From Bog-473 sp963725895 (lineage in GTDB: Bacteria > Actinomycetota > Acidimicrobiia > Acidimicrobiales > RAAP-2): a DNA stretch of 64,000 nt. The stretch's first letter is position 1. Every line of letters begins with the position of its first letter. A program made the position numbers and the translations under genes. This document shows, one piece after another, positions 56,182 to 63,475 of the stretch. The notes beneath the pieces were generated by a model. That model made no database searches. It saw nothing but the letters and a program-made list of their open reading frames with translations, and had not been told where the DNA came from. The stretch lies in the NCBI GenBank assembly GCA_963725895.1, contig CAVSAJ010000001.1, forward strand, positions 2,542,001 to 2,606,000, read 5' to 3'.

Positions 56182-57276
56182 TCACCAGAGAAGTGATCGA
56201 ACCTCTGCGGCGATCTGGAGATCCTCTCTCGCCCGGATCACGAAGACTCGGACCCGAGAGTGTGCTCCCGTGATTTCCGCGTCTAACGGCGCCTCTGCAT
56301 TCGCGTCGTTGTCGAGCGACAACCGGAGATAACCCATCGTCGACAACACCTCGGCCCGCAACCCAGATGCGTTCTCCCCGACCCCGCCCGTGAACGTCAC
56401 GGCGTCGATACCGCCCAAAGCGCTGGCCATCGTCGCGATCGCCGCTCGAAGTCGGTGCACGTACACATCGAGAGCAAGTCGAGCCGCTCTATGACCGTCG
56501 GCGGCGAGGGCCTCTACCTCTGCCATGTCTGACGAGCCGCACAGCGCCTGCACCCCGGATTCACACTCGAGCGCGTGGGCGATGTCACCGACCGGGATTC
56601 CTTGCTCCTGGGCGAGCCAGATGACCAAGCCGGGGTCGATCGTGCCCGAGCGGGTCGCCATGACAAGCCCTTCCAGCGGAGTGAATCCCATCGTCGTGTC
56701 GACCGACCTGCCCTCGAGAACTGCGGCCAGAGAGGCTCCCGCACCTAGGTGGCAGGTGACCGCGCGGACACCTGCGCCGGAGTGGCCCATGAGCTCGATC
56801 GTGCGTCGCCACGCGTAGCCATGGCTCAAACCGTGGAAGCCAAAGCGACGAACACCGAACCGTTCCCGCCATTCGCGTGGAACCGCGTACGTGGCGGATG
56901 CTTCTGGGAGGTTGGAGTGAAAGGCCGTATCGAAACACCCCACCGCCGGCACGTCGCTCAAGACCTTGCCGACGACGTCGACGGCCCGGAGACACGCCGA
57001 TTGATGGAGGGGCGCCAGAGACTCGAGTCCGCGCAGAGCGTCGGTGGTCGCCGGGTCGAGCAGTGTCGGACCGACAAAGTGCGACCCACCGTGCACGATA
57101 CGGTGGCCGACTGCAGCTATCGGCCCGGCGCGCTCAGTGAGGAATCGGCCGAGCGCGGTAGGATCGAACGAGCCCCGCTCGGCCGGCAGATCCTCGCTCT
57201 GCACCACGTGGTCGTCGGTGCGAAGGACACGCAACTTGAGGCTGGAGGAACCTGCGTTCACGACGAGCAGATTCAT
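56182..57276 (-). CDS. ackA: Acetate kinase
   Basis: AckA converts acetyl phosphate and ADP to acetate and ATP. The 364-residue ASKHA protein has LLVVNAGSSSLKLRVL, VGHRIVHGGSHF, VGCFDTAFHSNLPE, RFGFHGLSHGYAWRR, CHLGAGASLAAV and AVTFTGGVGENASG. It starts at ATG 57276, sharing the ATGA overlap with the phosphoketolase stop, so the two are translationally coupled. The pairing channels acetyl phosphate from phosphoketolase directly into ATP. No phosphotransacetylase gene is in the window. Confidence 0.96.
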   Translation of the reverse strand: MNLLVVNAGSSSLKLRVLRTDDHVVQSEDLPAERGSFDPTALGRFLTERAGPIAAVGHRIVHGGSHFVGPTLLDPATTDALRGLESLAPLHQSACLRAVDVVGKVLSDVPAVGCFDTAFHSNLPEASATYAVPREWRERFGVRRFGFHGLSHGYAWRRTIELMGHSGAGVRAVTCHLGAGASLAAVLEGRSVDTTMGFTPLEGLVMATRSGTIDPGLVIWLAQEQGIPVGDIAHALECESGVQALCGSSDMAEVEALAADGHRAARLALDVYVHRLRAAIATMASALGGIDAVTFTGGVGENASGLRAEVLSTMGYLRLSLDNDANAEAPLDAEITGAHSRVRVFVIRAREDLQIAAEVRSLLW

Positions 57277-59696
57277 CGTGCGTAGTCGCTCCATACCCAG
57301 TCGGTGACCTCAGGAGGATCCTCCCCGTGCATGCGGGTATAGGCGCGGGCTCTGAGTCGCGCGTCTTGCATCTCCTGGCGCAGACCTGCGGCCCGCTCTC
57401 CGAGGTCGGGCACACGGTCGATCACGTCCATCACCAAGTGAAAGCGGTCGAGGTCGTTGAGCATCGTCATATCAAACGGGGTCGTAGTGGTGCCCTCTTC
57501 CCGATAACCCCGAACGTGCAGGTTGGCGTGGTTGGCCCGGCGGTACGTGAGCCGGTGGATCAACCACGGATAGCCGTGGTACGCGAAGATGACAGGGCGG
57601 TTGCTTGTGAACAACTCGTCGAACTCGGCATCTGAGAGGCCGTGTGGGTGCGCGGTCCGGTCGCATAGGCGCATGAGATCGACCACATTGATGACACGTA
57701 CCTTGAGCGACGGAAGATGCCGCCTCAGCAGATGTGCTGCGGCCAGGGTCTCGAGTGTCGGAACGTCCCCCGCACACGCAAGCACGACATCGGGGAGGAC
57801 TCCGGCGTCGTTGCTCGCCCACTCGAAGATGCCGAGCCCTCTCGTGCAGTGAGCCACCGCGTCCTCCATCGAGAGGTACGTCAGTGCAGGCTGCTTGCCG
57901 ACGACGATGAGATTGACGTAGTCACGGCTGCTCAGGCAGTGGTCGGCCACCGAGAGCAAGGTATTGACGTCCGGGGGCAGGTAAATGCGTACCCGATCGG
58001 AGTTCTTATTGACCAGATGGTCAATGAAGCCGGTGTCCTGATGGGAGAACCCGTTGTGGTCCTGGCGCCAGACGTGGCTCGTCAGGAGGTAGTTCAGCGA
58101 CGCGATCGGGCGGCGCCATGGGATGCCCTGGCACGTCTTCAGCCACTTAGCGTGCTGGTTGACCATGGAGTCGATGATCGGGACGAACGCCTCGTAACAG
58201 TTGAAGAGGCCGTGGCGGCCGGTGAGGAGGTAGCCCTCCAACCACCCTTCGCAGAGGTGCTCGCTCAGGACCTCCATGACCCGACCTTGCCGTGCGAGGT
58301 GTTCGTCGGCGGGGTGGACCTCGGCTTCCCAGACGCGTTCAGTGGCCTCGAACACAGCCCCCAGCCGGTTCGAGACTGTTTCGTCCGGTCCGACCAAGCG
58401 GAAGGTCGTGGGGTTTGCCGTGATGACGTCGCGCAGCAGCTCTCCGAGCACTCTGGTCGGTTCCGCCCACGCGGTGGCCGGTCGGTCGACGGGTACCCCA
58501 TAGTGGGTGAAGTCCGGCACGGTGAGGTCCTTGAGGAGGAGCCCGCCGTTGGCATGGGGGTTGGCACCCATACGGTGGGTGCCCGACGGTGCCAGCGCGG
58601 CGAGCTCGGGACGGAAGCGCCCGGCCTCGTCGAAGAGCTCCTCGGACCGGTAGCTACGCATCCAGTTTTCGAGCAGAGCGAGATGCTCGGGGTTCGTCCG
58701 GACGTCGCCGACCGGCACCTGGTGAGCGCGGAACGTGCCCTCGACCGGCAGGCCGTCGACCACTTTGGGGCACGTCCACCCCTTCGGCGTACGCAAGACG
58801 ATCATGGGCCAGACGGGACGATCGCTCGAGGCACCGCTGCGCGCAGCGGTTTGGATGTCGGCGATCTCGTCGAGGGCTCGATCGAGCGCCGCGGCCAGTT
58901 GCTCGTGCACATCGAAGGGGTCGTCACCCGCCACGAAGATGGGCCGGTGGCCGTAGCCCTCAAGCAGCCACCGCAACTCGTCGTCGCCGATCCGGGCCAA
59001 GACGGTGGGGTTCGCGATCTTGTAGCCGTTGAGATGGAGGATGGGGAGCACGGCGCCGTCCCCGACGGGATCGAGGAACTTGTTGGAGTGCCAGGACGCT
59101 GCCAGCGGCCCCGTCTCCGCCTCACCGTCCCCGATCACACAGGCCGCTATGAGGTCGGGATTGTCGAACACCGCTCCATAGGCGTGCACGAGCGAGTAGC
59201 CCAGTTCTCCTCCCTCGTGGATCGAGCCCGGGGTCCCCGGCGACACGTGGCTGGGGATGCCCCCGGGGAACGAGAACTGGCGGAAGAGCTTTCGGAGGCC
59301 CTCCTCGTCCTGCGTGATGTGGGGGTAGACCTCGCTGTAGGTGCCCTCGAGATACGAGTTGGCGACGATGCCCGGTGCCCCGTGTCCGGGCCCGATGACG
59401 TAGATCATGTCGAGGTCCCGGGCGACGATCACGCGGTTGAGGTGGGCGTAGATCAAGTTCAGCCCTGGTGTCGTCCCGAAATGGCCCATCAGGCGCGGCT
59501 TGATGTGTTCAGCCCGGAGAGGTTCTCGCAGCAACGGGTTGTCGAGGAGGTAGATCTGGCCGACCGAGCAGTAGTTGGCGGCCCGCCAGTAGGCGTCGAT
59601 GGCGTGGAGATAGTTCGCTCCCAACACTGCCCCAGCTTCCTCATCTCCGCGTCGGAGCACCGATCGCATTGCGCCCGGCGCAGGTTGTGTCGTCAC
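57273..59696 (-). CDS. xfp: Xylulose-5-phosphate / fructose-6-phosphate phosphoketolase
   Basis: The enzyme splits X5P or F6P with phosphate to acetyl phosphate and an aldose phosphate, using thiamine diphosphate. The 807-residue protein has the TPP-binding GDGEAETGPLAASWHSNKF, the GPGHGAPGIVANSYLEGTY and FPGGIPSHVSPGTPGSIHEG motifs, HLNGYKIANPTVLARI, and later GYLLTGRHGLFNCYEAF. The start is GTG 59696. It follows the PPOX gene at 59836 after 139 bases, and overlaps ackA. Whether it prefers X5P only or both substrates cannot be read from the sequence. Confidence 0.96.
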   Translation of the reverse strand: MTTQPAPGAMRSVLRRGDEEAGAVLGANYLHAIDAYWRAANYCSVGQIYLLDNPLLREPLRAEHIKPRLMGHFGTTPGLNLIYAHLNRVIVARDLDMIYVIGPGHGAPGIVANSYLEGTYSEVYPHITQDEEGLRKLFRQFSFPGGIPSHVSPGTPGSIHEGGELGYSLVHAYGAVFDNPDLIAACVIGDGEAETGPLAASWHSNKFLDPVGDGAVLPILHLNGYKIANPTVLARIGDDELRWLLEGYGHRPIFVAGDDPFDVHEQLAAALDRALDEIADIQTAARSGASSDRPVWPMIVLRTPKGWTCPKVVDGLPVEGTFRAHQVPVGDVRTNPEHLALLENWMRSYRSEELFDEAGRFRPELAALAPSGTHRMGANPHANGGLLLKDLTVPDFTHYGVPVDRPATAWAEPTRVLGELLRDVITANPTTFRLVGPDETVSNRLGAVFEATERVWEAEVHPADEHLARQGRVMEVLSEHLCEGWLEGYLLTGRHGLFNCYEAFVPIIDSMVNQHAKWLKTCQGIPWRRPIASLNYLLTSHVWRQDHNGFSHQDTGFIDHLVNKNSDRVRIYLPPDVNTLLSVADHCLSSRDYVNLIVVGKQPALTYLSMEDAVAHCTRGLGIFEWASNDAGVLPDVVLACAGDVPTLETLAAAHLLRRHLPSLKVRVINVVDLMRLCDRTAHPHGLSDAEFDELFTSNRPVIFAYHGYPWLIHRLTYRRANHANLHVRGYREEGTTTTPFDMTMLNDLDRFHLVMDVIDRVPDLGERAAGLRQEMQDARLRARAYTRMHGEDPPEVTDWVWSDYAR

Positions 59697-59835
59697 CGAG
59701 GACCCTTAGAGCCGAATGCCGCAACCGACGGGGCCGCGGCGTTGGACTCGTCTGCCTCCGGCGCGCTTCGAAGACACCGCCTCAGCAACATGGCCAGACT
59801 TCCTCGTCGAACTCCTCCGAACAGGTCACGTGACG

Positions 59836-60507
59836 TCAGGCGTTCGCCAACTGTGCGGCAATACCTTCGAGCAGACGGCGACGCTCGAGCAGTGTCCTGC
59901 GGAAGGCCGCGTTATCCGTATCGGCTATCTCCGTGCTCAGGCCACCGAGCACCGAATGAAGGACCGAGGCAAGCTCAACGACTGCGTCCTGCGCAAGATG
60001 CAGATTCCTCGGCCCCTCCGGGTGCCTGGGCGGCTCAGTAGAGGGCTCTCTCTGCTCACCTCGAAGATCCGGTTCGACGGCGCGACCCGTCACCTTGAAC
60101 GGGACGATCTCGAACACGCGAACCCCCGGTTCGGTCACCATTGGGGTCGGCAGGTTGGCGCCGAGTCGGGCGACGTCGTCGTACGGCACGGCGTGGGCGA
60201 CACCCTCGACCACGACACTCCACCCGGAACGCCGAGACGCGGTCGCTTGGTCCGTCTCGAAAGTCACGGCCGCGCCGTCCAGGTGAAATGCGGCCCAGCC
60301 CGTTCCGAGCCGGATCACTATCCCGCCCTCGACCACCGTGAAGTTCACCGGAATGACATAGGGCGAATGAGCCCCGTTGATCGCAACCCGTCCGATCCCC
60401 GACGATGCTGCTGCACGCACCAGGCGGCGCCGACACGCGTCTTCGCCGAGCACCGTCGAACCTCTTGGGTCGAGTTTCACGATCGGTCCTTTCGAGTCGA
60501 GCTTCAC
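59836..60507 (-). CDS. Pyridoxamine-5'-phosphate-oxidase-like FMN/F420 split-barrel protein
   Basis: The 223-residue protein from GTG 60507 (GGAGGTGGCACA upstream) contains a split-barrel flavin domain: GIGRVAINGAHSPYVIPVNF, VVEGGIVIRLGTGWAAF, and RRSGWSVVVEGVAHAV. A helical tail follows with FRRTLLERRRLLEGIAAQL. It overlaps the upstream gene by four bases (GTGA). Two proteins of this fold, here and at 51724, occur in the island, as PPOX-type genes do in the mycobacterial DosR regulon. The cofactor is unproven. Confidence 0.8.
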   Translation of the reverse strand: MKLDSKGPIVKLDPRGSTVLGEDACRRRLVRAAASSGIGRVAINGAHSPYVIPVNFTVVEGGIVIRLGTGWAAFHLDGAAVTFETDQATASRRSGWSVVVEGVAHAVPYDDVARLGANLPTPMVTEPGVRVFEIVPFKVTGRAVEPDLRGEQREPSTEPPRHPEGPRNLHLAQDAVVELASVLHSVLGGLSTEIADTDNAAFRRTLLERRRLLEGIAAQLANA

Positions 60508-61040
60508 TGTGCCACCTCCACCGTTGGGTTGCCACGGCTGACGGTTCGGCGGAGCACGCCCACAGCTCTCGCGGCCACGCTCTGCCTCGTGACCTCCTCC
60601 GGCGTCAAGGGTTCGGTGGACCGGCTCGCTCCCCGCTTGTGCCACATGTCGCCCTCCCAAACCGTGATGCGTCGCCAAGGCACGTCGACCTCGAGCTGGA
60701 CGTAGGGATTGCGGTCGATCCGAGGGGGAAGGGTGACAGGACCCGCAAGTGACATCCACAAGGTCAGTCTCTGACCGTGCCGGCCTTCGGCCGGACGTTC
60801 CTCAACGAGGCCGCCTCCGCCGTCACGGTTCAGCTGCTCGGTAATATCCCCGAAGACGGGCCCTACCACTCGTTCGAACATGCACGCTGCCGCGTGCGCA
60901 AAGCGCTGACCATCTAGGAGTTCAGCTCGTGCCCGGTCCGCTTCGTCCTCTTGCTGACGGGCGTAGGTCGCCAGGAGAGCATCCACAACACTCAGGCTCC
61001 CGTCCGATGGTGTGGTCTTCGAATCCCAGAGCGAGTGCAT
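60504..61040 (-). CDS. Uncharacterized protein in the DevR-linked operon
   Basis: The 178-residue protein starts at ATG 61040, six bases after the Usp stop, and overlaps the PPOX gene by four. A helical N-terminus (LLATYARQQEDEADRARAEL, AHAAACMFERVVGPVFGDI) is followed by a Gly-rich linker and a beta-containing segment with RLTLWMSLAGPVTLPPRIDR and VDVPWRRITVWEGDMWHKRG. No known motif, signal peptide or membrane helix is visible. Its tight position inside the Usp-PPOX-xfp-ackA operon suggests a hypoxia-related role, but its function is not known to me. Confidence 0.6.
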   Translation of the reverse strand: MHSLWDSKTTPSDGSLSVVDALLATYARQQEDEADRARAELLDGQRFAHAAACMFERVVGPVFGDITEQLNRDGGGGLVEERPAEGRHGQRLTLWMSLAGPVTLPPRIDRNPYVQLEVDVPWRRITVWEGDMWHKRGASRSTEPLTPEEVTRQSVAARAVGVLRRTVSRGNPTVEVAQ

Positions 61041-61045
61041 GCTCC

Positions 61046-61489
61046 TCAGCGCACCACGATTGTGGTGCAGGGCGCGTGATGGAGGACGTACTCGGACACG
61101 GACCCCAAGAGCAGCCCAGTCACCTCGCTGTGGCCGCGGGTGCCAACCACCAGGGCGGCAGCTCCCTTGCTCAGTTGTGCGAGCACGGGCCCAGCAGCAC
61201 CGAGGACAGCCTCACCCTTGAGGACGACATCGGGTTCGAGCTCTTCGGCTTGGCAGAGTGCTGCAGAGACGACGGCCTCGGCCGATCCCCGGTAGAGGCT
61301 GAGAGGCGCGATGAATCCCGCCGTCGCCGGCAACTCGTGATACGCGGTCACCACGTGGAGCAGGGCGCCCCATCGGGCCGCCTCTTTGACCGCAAACTCC
61401 ATGGCACGGGTAGCGCACGCCGAACCGTCGGTGCCCACGACGACTCGAAGTTCGCCGAGGTCTTGACTGTTCGGGTCATTCGGTTCCAC
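61046..61489 (-). CDS. Universal stress protein heading the xfp-ackA operon
   Basis: The 147-residue protein from GTG 61489 (GAGGAG upstream) has LRVVVGTDGSACATRAMEFA and the complete ATP loop GTRGHSEVTGLLLGSVSEYV, ending HHAPCTTIVVR. It resembles the Usp at 54416. Two DevR-like boxes lie 66-101 bases upstream. The genes downstream (61040 to 57276: unknown, PPOX, xfp, ackA) form a closely spaced minus-strand run, so this promoter probably drives all of them, with a 139-base gap before xfp that may hold a secondary start. Confidence 0.93.
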   Translation of the reverse strand: MEPNDPNSQDLGELRVVVGTDGSACATRAMEFAVKEAARWGALLHVVTAYHELPATAGFIAPLSLYRGSAEAVVSAALCQAEELEPDVVLKGEAVLGAAGPVLAQLSKGAAALVVGTRGHSEVTGLLLGSVSEYVLHHAPCTTIVVR

Positions 61490-61554
61490 TGCCGTCTCCT
61501 CGGGTCACTGTCAGGTCTGTTGCCATCGTCCTCGCATTCGCGCCCGCCCGCGTA

Positions 61555-61568
61555 GGGAGGAAGGTCCC
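61555..61568. promoter_or_regulatory. DevR-type box upstream of usp (61046-61489), proximal
   Basis: GGGAG-GAAG-GTCCC has one mismatch in the left arm and a perfect right arm. It lies 66-79 bases upstream of the usp start codon, in the same position as the other island boxes. Confidence 0.6.
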
Positions 61569-61576
61569 AAGGACCA

Positions 61577-61590
61577 GGGACAGCGGTCCC
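61577..61590. promoter_or_regulatory. DevR-type box upstream of usp (61046-61489), distal, perfect arms
   Basis: GGGAC-AGCG-GTCCC is a perfect match to the two-half-site pattern. It is nine bases from the proximal box, 88-101 bases upstream of usp, and 125-138 bases upstream of the divergent small gene at 61715. Confidence 0.7.
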
Positions 61591-61714
61591 AATGTGGCAG
61601 CGGCTGGGCCCCTGCGGCCACTGGAGAGCGACGAATGTGACGATGGTCCTCTATACGAACCGGTCAGAGGCGCCCATGCTTCGAAACGTCCACGGATTCG
61701 GAGGAGGAAGACCG

Positions 61715-62017
61715 ATGCCCACTAACCAGAGCCATCAGACGACGCGACCAGCCGAGGCCGTCGATGTCATGGCGCGTCTCGAGTCGATGTTGGATTTCTG
61801 GAGGTCGCATGTCGACGAGTTCCTGGTCCAGCTCGACCTTGCCCACATGGAGATCAGGGACAGAGTTGCAGGGCACGAGAAGGCCGCTGAGGCGTTCGGC
61901 GCCCACCTGGAGAGGCGAATCGCTGAACTTCGTCGGTCCCTGGCGGAGCAGCGAGAGGTCGTCGCCGGTATCCAGCAGGACATCTCCGACGCGGCATCAG
62001 CCGGTCGGGAGGGGTGA
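61715..62017 (+). CDS. Small coiled-coil protein of the dormancy island
   Basis: The 100-residue protein begins at ATG 61715 just behind GGAGGAAG, a strong ribosome site; an earlier in-frame start at 61592 lacks one. It is almost wholly helical, with DVMARLESMLDFWRSHVDEF and AHLERRIAELRRSLAEQREV, and is likely a coiled coil. There is no signal or membrane segment. It is divergent from the usp operon and shares its DevR boxes, so it is probably a member of the regulon. I recognise no family. Confidence 0.6.
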   Translation: MPTNQSHQTTRPAEAVDVMARLESMLDFWRSHVDEFLVQLDLAHMEIRDRVAGHEKAAEAFGAHLERRIAELRRSLAEQREVVAGIQQDISDAASAGREG

Positions 62018-62080
62018 GTGATGAGTGGCGTCTGAAACCACTCGAAACGAGTCGCTCCGAAGCCACTTCCCGGTGAGAAC

Positions 62081-62110
62081 ACCAAAGTCCCCTCGAATAG
62101 GGACTTTGGT
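62081..62110. terminator. Perfect hairpin between convergent small ORF and devS
   Basis: ACCAAAGTCCC at 62081-62091 and GGGACTTTGGT at 62100-62110 form a perfect 11-base stem with an eight-base loop. It lies in the 234-base gap between the stops of the convergent genes at 61715-62017 and 62252-63383, where a bidirectional terminator would be expected. No U-tract follows. Confidence 0.6.
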
Positions 62111-62115
62111 CCCTA
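62098..62115. promoter_or_regulatory. Perfect DevR-like box inside the convergent gap
   Basis: TAGGGAC-TTTG-GTCCCTA is a perfect inverted repeat and the longest DevR-like box in the window. It overlaps the right arm of the 62081-62110 hairpin. It is not upstream of any gene I can support: both neighbouring genes end here. It may therefore be a decoy site, drive an antisense or non-coding RNA, or be part of the hairpin only. Confidence 0.4.
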
Positions 62116-62251
62116 CGCGCCCCGGACGACCGGGCCGCAGACTCCGGCGATGGGGACGCCGAGCGTAGGTCGTCGGACCGGCGGAGGTGTCGGGACGTGT
62201 GACTGTGCGCCCCGTCGCCTCCGAGGCGTATCTTGCCTCCAGAGGCCGGAC

Positions 62252-63383
62252 TCAGACAGGCGCCGACCAGCTGAGCCGGGTGCCACCCGTCTCAACGGCG
62301 AGGATCTCGAAGGTCCCGCTCAACTTCTCCGCTCGGTTGCGCAGATTCATCAGACCATGACCCACGGCACCCGCGGGATCGATCTCGAGCCCCCTGCCGT
62401 TGTCGATGATCTCGACGAGGACGAGGTCGTCGTCCACACTGATCTCGACACTGCAGCGAGAGGCCCCGGCATGCTTGGCCGCGTTGGTCAGTGCCTCTCG
62501 GACAACGGCCAGGATGTGGTCGGCGACCTGTGGCGGGACGGCGTTGTCCACCGGACCAACGAACCGCACCTCGGGACGAGTGCCCAGCATCGGGGCCAGC
62601 TCGTCGACCAACTCGACAACGGCGTTGCGCAGCCCGCCCGGCAGCGAGGTCTCGCCGAGCTCGAAGATGGCGGTCCTGATCTCGGTGATCGTGGAGTCGA
62701 GCTCATCGACCGCATGCTCCACGCGGTCGTGAACCTGTGGAAGATCCTTCAGCCTGGCCGCGCCGGCCAGGCTCATGCCCACCGCGTAGATCCGCTGGAT
62801 CACCCGGTCGTGGAGATCCCGAGCAATACGGTCACGATCATCGAGCACACTCAGCGTCCGCACGCGCTCGTACAGGCGCTGGTTCTGGATTGCCACGCCG
62901 GTTGCCAGCGCGAGGGCTTCCGCCAACGCCTCGTCCTCGTCGCTGAAATTCTTCGGCACCAAGCTTGTCGGTGAGATACAGGTTGCCAAAGACCTGGTCC
63001 CGAACCCTCAGCGGCACACCCAGAAAGGAGGTCATTGGGGGATGGTTCGGGGGAAACCCGTAACTGTCGGGATGATCGCTGATGCGAGCCATACGCAGGT
63101 GCACGGGGTCGGTGATCAAGAGCCCGAGCACGCCGCGACCGGTCGGACGAGCGCCGATGGCACGCTCCTCCTCCTCGTCCAGCCCGACGGTCAGGAACTG
63201 CTCGAGGCCAGTGCGCGATTCGTTGAGCACGCCGAGGGCGCCATAGCGGGCGCCGACCAGCGAACAGGCCTCAGAGATCATGGTCCTGAGCAGATGGGGC
63301 AGATCGACGTCACTCGTGATCAAGAGGACGGCCGCCAAGAGCCGTTGAAGCTTCGCTGGATCCTTCACCCTGGTGTACGGCAC
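62252..63383 (-). CDS. devS: DevS/DosS-type GAF sensor histidine kinase, frameshifted
   Basis: From GTG 63383 a single GAF domain (residues about 15-145) carries ARYGALGVLNE, GRGVLGLLITDP and SYGFPPNHPPMTSFLGVPLR followed by NLYLTDK. By alignment with mycobacterial DosS from memory, His114 and Tyr136 match the heme ligand His149 and distal Tyr171 with the same spacing. A one-base insertion near 62949-62956 shifts the frame; removing it joins to KNFSDEDEALAEALALAT, the phospho-acceptor helix DRIARDLHDRVIQRIYAVG and a HATPase with NAAKHAG, DNGRGL and GHGLMNL. DosS has two GAF domains; here only one is seen. The probable partner is DevR at 63476. Confidence 0.9.
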
Positions 63384-63475
63384 GCCGCAAGCCTATCGAC
63401 GGATCGGATCCGACCTCAGAGACCCATTCAACCGTGTGTCACGGGCCGACCTTGTGCCGCTGGCAGAATGGACCG

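Noticed and set aside
57717..60041. Very long plus-strand open frame of 774 codons opposite the phosphoketolase gene.
   Set aside because: It is the antisense shadow of a strongly conserved gene in high-GC DNA; its translation is low in conserved motifs and rich in Arg, Gly and Val.
63384..63475. A DevR box between devS and devR for autoregulation.
   Set aside because: No GGGAC-N4-GTCC-like pair was found in these 92 bases, so autoregulation is not supported by sequence here.
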